From Symbiodinium natans (Eukaryota > Sar > Dinophyceae > Suessiales > Symbiodiniaceae), in the NCBI GenBank assembly GCA_905221605.1, contig CAJNDS010001258.1, positions 681,857 to 745,856 on the forward strand: DNA of 64,000 nucleotides, given 5' to 3'. Both the position numbers and the translations under genes were made by a program. Shown here piece after piece: positions 58,467 to 64,000 of this stretch. Every line of letters starts with the position of its first letter. The first letter of the stretch is position 1. Under the pieces are notes generated by a model, which was not told the DNA's origin, ran no database searches, and saw only the letters and a list, made by a program, of their open reading frames with translations.

Positions 58467-58887
58467 TTTTTTTTTTGGGGTGGGGGGGGGGGGGGGGGGG
58501 GGAGGGGGGGGGGAGGGGGGGGGGAGGGGGGGGGAGGGGGGGGGGGAGGGGGGGGAGGGGGGGAGAGGGGGGGGGGGGGGGGGGGGGGGGGAGGGGGGGG
58601 GGGGAGGGGGGGGGGAGGGGGGGGGGGGGGGGAGGGGGGGGGGGAGGGGGGGGGGAGGGGGGGGGAGGGGGAGGGGGGGGGGAGGGGGGGGGGAGGGGGG
58701 GGGAGGGGGGGGGGGGAGGGGGGGGGGGAGGGGGGGGGGAGGGGGGGGGGGAGGGGGGGGGAGGGGGGGGGGGGAGGGGGCGGGGGAGGGGGGGGGGAGG
58801 GGGGGGGGAGGGGGGGGGGGAGGGGGGGGGGAGGGGGGGGGGAGGGGGGGGGGGAGGGGGGGGGGAGGGGGGGGGGAGGGGGGGGGG
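58467..58887 (+). repeat. G-rich minisatellite of about 400 bp
   Basis: A T tract, then G runs of about 5-17 broken by single A at 8-14 bp intervals, with one C and one GAGAG. Expected to form G-quadruplexes. Glycine ORFs on plus and a 294-codon proline/serine ORF on minus are artefacts. Confidence 0.98.
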
Positions 58888-59160
58888 TTTGGGTTTTTGG
58901 GTTTTTGGGTTTTGGGTTTTTGGGTTTTTGGGTTTTTGGGTTTTTGGGGTTTTTGGGGTTTTTGGGCTTTTGGGCTTTTGGGGGTTTTGGAGGTTTGGGG
59001 GGTTTTTGGGGTTTCGGGGTTTTGGGGTTTTGGGGTTTTGGGGTCTTGGGGTCTTGGGGTCCTTCGGGTTTTTTGGGTTTTGGTTTCTTGGGTTCTTGGG
59101 TTCTTGGGTTTTGGGGTTTAGGTTTTTTGGTTTTTGAGTTTTTGGGGTTTTGAGGTTGGG
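58888..59160 (+). repeat. GGGTTTTT-type array
   Basis: GGGTTTTT and GGGGTTTT units with later GGGTCTTG and GGGTTCTT variants, a telomere-like relative lacking the A. Confidence 0.95.
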
Positions 59161-59199
59161 TTTGGGGTTTAACTTGACCCTGTGAACCCCTAAACCCAA

Positions 59200-59343
59200 A
59201 TGCCTGAGGCCTCAGATTTCGAGTGTCTCTCTGTGTCAGGTGTGAGGGTCTTACCTCTGGAACACCTACTTGTGTTGCGCTCTGGGCATCACTTTATCAG
59301 CAACGTTGGTTTTGCGTTTTCAAGCCGACCATGTGTTGTTGGC
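59200..59343 (+). CDS. Probable first exon
   Basis: ATG opens 48 codons (MPEASDFECLSVSGVRVLPL, then EHLLVLRSGHHFISNVGFAF) ending exactly at GTATGT, a canonical donor. After it comes a dispersed repeat (59346-59425), so the longer ORF is not used. Confidence 0.47.
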
Positions 59344-59425
59344 GTATGTAACCCCCCAAATACTCCCCACTACTCCCTAAGGCTCCCTAAGCTTCCTGAA
59401 CCCCCTACCTCAAGAACTCTGTAAA

Positions 59426-59545
59426 TGTGACTCTTGGAATGACCCTACAACCAAAACCCAAGAAGCCCGACAAGAGGGCTTGAAGTGTTCTGGGGAGAGT
59501 GGATTCTGGGTTTCTCCCCATGCGGACTTCATGCGTCAAGCATGA
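59426..59545 (+). CDS. Coding island, 39 codons
   Basis: CKCDSWNDPTTKTQEARQEG, then LKCSGESGFWVSPHADFMRQ, closed by TGA. A possible next exon of the gene starting at 59200, though no clear acceptor is seen. Confidence 0.37.
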   Translation, partial: CDSWNDPTTKTQEARQEGLKCSGESGFWVSPHADFMRQA

Positions 59546-59593
59546 ATTGGAGGTCAAAATGGAGCGGCAGTTTGATAGCCTAAACCCTAAACC

Positions 59594-59692
59594 TTTGGAT
59601 GTTCCCCCTTGTTAGCAGTCCTGAACAGGGATGATAGTACCCCCTATTATAATCCCAATAAAGGGCTGCTAGTATAGAGGGGGACATCCCAA
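59594..59692. mobile_element. Element A copy
   Basis: TTGGATGTTCCCCCTTG at the left, GAGGGGGACATCCCAA at the right, inner arms present. Confidence 0.85.
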
Positions 59693-59723
59693 GCCTAAAC
59701 CCTAAACCCTAAACCCTAAACTA

Positions 59724-60216
59724 AGTCAGGGGTCGCTTCCGTCGAGCGACAGACCCCGAACGCTCGGCCGAGGGCCTTACAGCCCGAGCGCCCAAGCGAA
59801 AAGAGAAACGGAAAAGGTGAGGGTTAAGCCTCACCGTCTGTCCTGGACAGGCCAACGGACATCGGCCTTTTTTACGACAACGTCAGTACTCGGCTAAGGG
59901 ATGGCCGGCACCCAGACCACCTTTAGCGAGCCCAAAGCATAAAACTTTGGTTCTGGAAGTCGGGGTTCAGGGTTTGCTGGATTCCTGGACCAGGAGGCTG
60001 GCCAGGGGTCCAGGCAGGCTGGTTGCTCAATTTTGTGATTTTGGGTCATCCTTGCCCAAAGAGCCACAAGGGCCAAGGGCCCCCCGAGCCAAGGCCCCCA
60101 GCCAAACCCGGGGCCAAGGCCCCCAAAAGCTCCCGACCCAACCGCCAATTGCCCCCCTGATCCAAGGGCCCTTCGGGCCAACCCCCTTCGGGGCGGACCA
60201 ACAAGGGCTTTCTTGA
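59724..60216 (+). CDS. Two-exon gene model with a 34-nt intron
   Basis: Exon 1 (59724-59816) reads SQGSLPSSDRPRTLGRGPYS to ETEK and meets GTGAGG. Exon 2 (59851-60216) follows TGTCCTGGACAG and reads ANGHRPFLRQRQYSAKGWPA, then LEVGVQGLLDSWTRRLARG and a proline/glutamine-rich end with TGA. Removing the 34 nt keeps the frame, giving about 152 codons. A minus-strand ORF (59894-60442, 182 codons, hydrophobic N terminus MKPFVCSGRLLGASWAFLAL) competes for the same bases. High G+C makes long chance ORFs likely on both strands. Confidence 0.4.
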
Positions 60217-60289
60217 GACCAAACCTTGGAATTCCAGGATCAGGCCTGGAAGGCCCCGGGTTCAGGGCTAGAGGAAGGCCCCCCGCCAA

Positions 60290-61010
60290 AGGGCCCCGCG
60301 CCAAGAGGGCCGTACCATCCAATGAAGACTGTTTTTTTTTACTGGAATGGATGGTTTTGCGCGCCCCTCCATTGTACACCAGAAGCGCCAGGAAAGCCCA
60401 GGAAGCCCCCAAGAGGCGCCCAGAGCAAACAAAAGGCTTCAAAAGCTTAAAAGGCCCCTAAAAGAAGGGGGACCACAAGATTGTCCGTGCCCGCAATGAA
60501 AAATGCGATTTTTGAATATTGAAGATGGTTGTAGGCACCCCTGCCCGCAATGAAAAATGTTATTTTTTTAGTGCTGAACTCGATGGTTTTGGGCGCCCCT
60601 CCATTTCACCCGAAAAGGACCAGGAAAGCCCAGGAAACCCCCAAATCAGCAAGGGCCTCTACGGGCCCTGACGTGCCGAACGCCCGAAAAGGGCCGAGTA
60701 CCCCGAACCCCAGCTTAAACCCTAACACCGCAAAACCCTGCGAAGGCCTTCAAGCAAATAAGGGCCTCTACGGGCCCTAACGCGCCGAAGGCCCGAAAAG
60801 GGCCGAGGCTACCCCGAACCCCAGCTTAAACCCTAGCGATTGAAATACGCATTGCGAAAAAAAACTTATAGGTTCCCTGACCTTCAAATGAATAAAGCCT
60901 CTACGGCCTCTGACACGCCGAAGGTCCGAACAGGGCGAGAGACCCCAAGAGCCACCAAAAGGCTTCAAAAGGCTTCAAAAGGCCCCTAAAAGAAGGGGAT
61001 CAGGGCACGA
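60290..61010. repeat. GC-rich block of diverged internal duplications
   Basis: Three units recur: GGCGCCCCTCCATT with CAGGAAAGCCCAGGAA (about 60360 and 60593); GGGCCTCTACGGGCCCT with CCGAAAAGGGCCGAG and CCCCGAACCCCAGCTTAAAC (about 60650, 60762, and diverged at 60895); and AAAAGGCTTCAAAAG with GGCCCCTAAAAGAAGGGG (about 60430 and 60957). Confidence 0.85.
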
Positions 61011-61139
61011 GAAAATAAATTCCATAAACCCTAAACCCTAATAGAGTATAGTTTGGGTGGCCGGGGTGGGTTGACGGGCAACGCGAGCGCGCGGCCTGGG
61101 GTGTTTCACACCCGAGCGCGTGCCCTCCCCTGACACACC

Positions 61140-61242
61140 CGAAACCCTAAACCCTAAACCCTAAACCCTAAACCCTAAACCCTAAACCCTAAACCCTAAA
61201 CCCTAAACCCTAAACCCTAAACCCTAAACCCTAAACCCTATA
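61140..61242 (-). repeat. CCCTAAA array
   Basis: Near-perfect heptamers. Confidence 0.95.
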
Positions 61243-61338
61243 CAAACAGCTTCGAGCTTTCGAGCTCAGAGTTCTCCGTCGGATCCTGAGGCGAACGAAC
61301 CGCTGTTGCAGCACGATACGCACCTCTGGCCGCCCTGA
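61243..61338 (+). CDS. Coding island with stop
   Basis: QTASSFRAQSSPSDPEANEP, then LLQHDTHLWPP and TGA. GAGCTCAG is a possible acceptor. Confidence 0.38.
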   Translation, partial: QTASSFRAQSSPSDPEANEPLLQHDTHLWPP

Positions 61339-61602
61339 GAACGCTTCAGGGACTTAGGGGTTTAGGGTTTAGGGTTAAAGAGGCCTTCTGAGACCCCAAA
61401 GCCAGTTCCTTCCGACAGCCTGAGAAGGAAGACTCAAAAGAGCGGCCAAAACCCTAAACCCTAACTTAAACCCTAAACCCCATAACCCCCACATCCCTCT
61501 TCACAAACAGCCTAAAATTACCCTGAGCCCGCAAACTTACTGCGCTTGTGGTCACCTGCAGTCTGTTCAATCCGGGTTATTTGAGTTTAGTGTTTATGGT
61601 GC

Positions 61603-61698
61603 GGGGGGTGGGTCATACTAGCAGTCCTTAACAGCGAGTATAATCGGGGTTACTATAATCCCTATTAAGGATTGTTAGTAACAACGGGAACATCCCAA
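61603..61698. mobile_element. Element A copy, left end decayed
   Basis: Arms AGCAGTCCTTAACAG and CTATTAAGGATTGTTAGT; right end GGGAACATCCCA. Confidence 0.78.
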
Positions 61699-61981
61699 TG
61701 TAGGAGCCTAGTTAATTCGAATGTGTCTGATGGGTAGTTGTCTGATCACATTATCTGGGCGTTGCTGGGGGTTGCAGGGTGATATTCTTTGCATATATGT
61801 AGGCCGCGCGTGTTGCCTCTAGAACGCGGAAAGCCCCAAGCCTTCAACCACTGCCAGCACAAATCCCTACACCTTGAACCCGAAAAAAAGACCTGAACCC
61901 TACGTCACCCTAAACCCTAAATCTTAACCAAACCCTTAGTAAGCTCCTGAGCCTCAAAAACAACCCCCCCCAAACGCCCAG

Positions 61982-62024
61982 GAAGATGATTGTGATGAAC
62001 CGGCGTGGGCACCTACATCATGGG
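61982..62024 (+). CDS. Short exon-like island with array donor
   Basis: CGCCCAG precedes EDDCDEPAWAPTSW and G|GTTTAG follows. Confidence 0.35.
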
Positions 62025-62165
62025 GTTTAGGGGCTAGGATAAGGGGTTCAGGGTTTAGGGTTTAAGAGCCTTTGAGGCCCCCCCCCCCCCCCCCTCCCGG
62101 GCCTATTCTCCCAATTGCTGAAGCCCAAGAACAGTAACCCCGCTGCGGGGTTTAGGTTTAGGGGT

Positions 62166-62265
62166 TTGGATGTTATCCCTTATACTAACCGTCCTTAATA
62201 GGGATTATCGTACCCCTTATTTTAATCCCTGTTAGGGACTGTTAGTGAAAGGGGCAGCATCCCAG
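62166..62265. mobile_element. Element A copy
   Basis: TTGGATGTTATCCCTTATAC at the left, GGGGCAGCATCCCAG at the right. Confidence 0.83.
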
Positions 62266-62409
62266 GGATTTCGGGCGGTGATGTCAGGGCGGTCTTACGG
62301 TTTCGGGCTCAGGGCTTAGCCTCCGAGATCCTTAAAAGGGAGGTACCTAGGGAGCCCAAATACTGTAGGGAGTATGCGGGAATATTTGGGGACATTGCAT
62401 GCTCCGCTT

Positions 62410-62670
62410 CGAACCCTAAACCCGAAACCCTAAACCCTAAACCCTAAACCCTAAACCCTAAACCCTAAAACCCTAAACCCTAAACCCTAAACCCTAAACC
62501 CTAAACCCTAAACCCTAAACCCTAAACCCTAAAACCCTAAACCCTAAACCCTAAACCCTAAACCCTAAACCCTAAACCCTAAACCCTAAACCCTAAACCC
62601 TAAACCCTAAACCCTAAACCCTAAACCCTAAACCCTAAACCCTAGCCCTAAACCCTAAACCCTAAACCTT
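62410..62670 (-). repeat. CCCTAAA array
   Basis: About 260 bp of near-perfect heptamers with two single-base slips (CCCTAAAA). Confidence 0.95.
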
Positions 62671-62685
62671 TAGACCCCCACTCAG

Positions 62686-62757
62686 GCTCACTTTGCACTC
62701 GAGCATCTGGGCAGCCCAGAGGCCTGTCAGCCGTGGTCTACTGGGCCGAGGGCTTGA
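62686..62757 (+). CDS. Exon-like island with stop
   Basis: CCCCCACTCAG, a good acceptor, precedes AHFALEHLGSPEACQPWSTG and TGA. Confidence 0.42.
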   Translation, partial: AHFALEHLGSPEACQPWSTGPRA

Positions 62758-63077
62758 GTTCATAGGGTTCAGAGGTTTAGGGTTTAGGGTTTGAGGGTTA
62801 GGGTTTAGGCTTTTACGCTTCTTGGCTTTAGGCTTAGGGTTTGGGGTTTGGGGTTAAGTTTGGCAGCATTGTCGCTTGAGTGTGTTCTTTTCTACATCTC
62901 CTTCCTGTGCTGATTAGCTGAAGCCGGCTTGCGGCTTGAGGGTTGAAGGGTTTTTCAGCGTCATTTAGGTAACCCTGGCCCCTTAGAACCTAAACCCTAT
63001 GCCCTAAACCCTAAACCCTAAACCCTAAACCCTAAACCCTAAACCCTAAACCCTAAACCCTAAACCCTCACCTGCAG

Positions 63078-63184
63078 AATTCGGGGTGGGGTTTTTGGTT
63101 TTTCTGGGGAACCTGGCGCGCTCTTTCGGGCTTGAACATTTCGGCACCTCGCATCTCATCGGCCACAGGGTCTGGTGTTTGTAG
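63078..63184 (+). CDS. Exon-like island, partly hydrophobic
   Basis: CACCTGCAG precedes FGVGFLVFLGNLARSFGLEH, then FGTSHLIGHRVWCL and TAG. Confidence 0.42.
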
Positions 63185-63237
63185 AGTGTATGGGCTTTGT
63201 TCATGTAAGGCTTTGGGCTTCGGGCTTCGGGTTTAGG

Positions 63238-63345
63238 TTGGGGATGTTTCCCCTTATACGAACAGTCCCTATTTAGGAATTTAGTACCCCCCCCCTCCCC
63301 AGTAGAATCCCATGAAGGACTGTGAGTATAAGGGAGAACATCCCA
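63238..63345. mobile_element. Element A copy with C-tract insertion
   Basis: TGGGGATGTTTCCCCTTATA at the left, AAGGGAGAACATCCCA at the right; the centre carries CCCCCCCCCTCCCC. Confidence 0.83.
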
Positions 63346-63347
63346 AG

Positions 63348-63409
63348 GCTTATAGAATGCATCTCTGAGCCCGCAACTAGCCTTGAAATTGTCAGGGGCG
63401 ACCTCCGAA
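63348..63409 (+). CDS. Exon-like island starting at element A
   Basis: CATCCCAAG, the edge of element A, precedes LIECISEPATSLEIVRGDLR, and GTGAGT, a consensus donor, follows at 63410. Confidence 0.43.
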
Positions 63410-63519
63410 GTGAGTCTCTGGGGTTGCGCGGCTTAGGAGGGCTTAGCTGAGCCCTAAACCCTAAACCCTAAACCCTCAACCCTAAACCCAGAATTTCCGG
63501 TCTCGCGCCTCTCTGCCAG

Positions 63520-63582
63520 GTGCAATCTGACACGCTGCCAGCTCGGTCAGGCCACGAAGCTTTTGTTTCTCGGGGGCCTTGA
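63520..63582 (+). CDS. Exon-like island after strong acceptor
   Basis: GCGCCTCTCTGCCAG precedes VQSDTLPARSGHEAFVSRGP and TGA; a second frame is also open. Confidence 0.4.
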   Translation: MQSDTLPARSGHEAFVSRGP

Positions 63583-63656
63583 GCTGTTCAGGGTTTAGGG
63601 TTTAGGGTTTCAGGGGTTTGGGGTGTAGGGTGTAGGGTTTAGGGTTTAGGGTTTAG

Positions 63657-63717
63657 GGTGGCTAAAGCCAAGAAAAAGCTGTTGAGGGATGGAGGGTCCG
63701 AAGTAGAAGGTGGCCAT
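63657..63717 (+). CDS. Exon-like island with TTTAG acceptor
   Basis: GGGTTTAG|G precedes VAKAKKKLLRDGGSEVEGGH and GTAGGG follows, itself leading into a TTTAGGG array. Confidence 0.43.
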
Positions 63718-63773
63718 GTAGGGTTTAGGGTTTAGGGTTTAACTAGGGTTTAGGGGTTAGGGTCTAGAACCCT

Positions 63774-63920
63774 ATGCACCCCAGCCCTAGCAGCCAAAGC
63801 AGCCTCGCAGGAAGCACCTCCTCAAACCCAGCAGTACCAGCCGCAGCCACAAAACCCCCCAATCTTACCAGCGATCTGTCACCCGCAGCAGCTCCGGCAG
63901 GCACAGAGCCCTCCTTTGGG
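63774..63920 (+). CDS. Coding island, Pro/Ala/Gln-rich
   Basis: ATG opens MHPSPSSQSSLAGSTSSNPA; another plus frame reads glutamine/proline-rich (QEAPPQTQQYQPQPQ). Likely a disordered region of a protein continuing from 63657. Confidence 0.35.
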
Positions 63921-64000
63921 GTTCAGGGTTTAGGGTTTAGGGCTTAGGGTTTAGGGCTTAGGGCTCATGGTTTAGGGCTTAGGGCTTAGGGCTTAGGGCC

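Noticed and set aside
58340-59153. Overlapping glycine-rich ORFs of 213-265 codons
   Set aside because: All three plus frames are open because the DNA is almost only G; no protein signal.
58315-59199. 294-codon minus-strand ORF rich in PPPPSPPP and KNPKT
   Set aside because: It is the translation of the G-rich minisatellite and the GGGTTTTT array; low-complexity DNA explains it fully.
1-64000. Reading the window as a chromosome end
   Set aside because: Arrays alternate in orientation and are spread evenly with unique sequence on both sides; no terminal array is present at either edge.
1-64000. CRISPR array
   Set aside because: Regular repeats exist, but units are 7-9 bp telomere-like heptamers without constant-length spacers, and the DNA is eukaryotic in style.
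1-64000. Eimeria-type repeat-rich segment
   Set aside because: Those genomes also carry dispersed AGGGTTT units, but they are known for abundant CAG trinucleotide runs, which I do not see here.

Overview
The window reads as nuclear DNA of a protist with plant-type telomere sequence. The heptamer TTTAGGG (or CCCTAAA) occurs in well over a hundred separate short arrays across the whole 64 kb, in both orientations, so this is interstitial telomere-like repeat and not a chromosome end. TTTAGGG is the telomere unit of plants, many algae, dinoflagellates and several other alveolates. Short GC-rich open islands, poly-pyrimidine/AG and GT splice-like borders, many small inverted-repeat elements, and one exon whose motif (HGDGVPF) resembles, from memory, a protein family expanded in dinoflagellates make a dinoflagellate (perhaps Symbiodiniaceae) or a related alveolate my best guess. 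This is an inference and I cannot confirm it. No rRNA, tRNA, CRISPR or bacterial-type operon is visible.

Layout. Unique islands of about 50-200 bp alternate with TTTAGGG/CCCTAAA arrays of about 20-300 bp. Many islands are open in one frame, start after YAG and stop before GT, as short exons would. Because 25-40 codon open frames arise often by chance at this base composition, each island is only a candidate and strand is uncertain for several. The better supported ones are an intronless-looking ORF at 32946-33317; islands with good splice borders at 16385, 33959, 38744, 43606, 48597, 51081, 51781, 56069, 59200 and 63657; a phase-consistent two-exon model with a 34-nt intron at 59724-60216; a run of plus-strand islands at 46-57 kb; and minus-strand models at about 19.2-20.0, 38.1-38.3, 40.6 and 54.4-54.6 kb. 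I recognise no complete known protein; several islands look like pieces of membrane proteins.

Mobile and repeated DNA. At least six families of short inverted-repeat (MITE-like) elements recur, here called A (about 98 bp, nine copies, four of them between 59.6 and 63.4 kb), B (about 125 bp), C (about 135-170 bp), D (about 100 bp), E (about 123 bp) and F (about 119 bp). Several copies are interrupted by a telomere-like array while sister copies are intact, and several arrays lie between direct duplications of unique sequence. The arrays therefore look like insertions or seeded expansions in non-telomeric DNA. Array borders repeatedly fall where TTTAG|G would serve as a 3' splice site and G|GTTTAG as a 5' splice site, so plus-strand arrays could double as introns.

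Other regions: 4.2-5.3, 12.6-13.1, 17.0-17.9 and 20.9-21.7 kb are almost purely repeat; 11.2-11.6 and 58.1-58.3 kb are AT-rich; 58.48-58.89 kb is a G-rich minisatellite followed by a T/G array; 59.7-61.0 kb is a GC-rich block nearly free of telomere repeat with its own diverged duplications.
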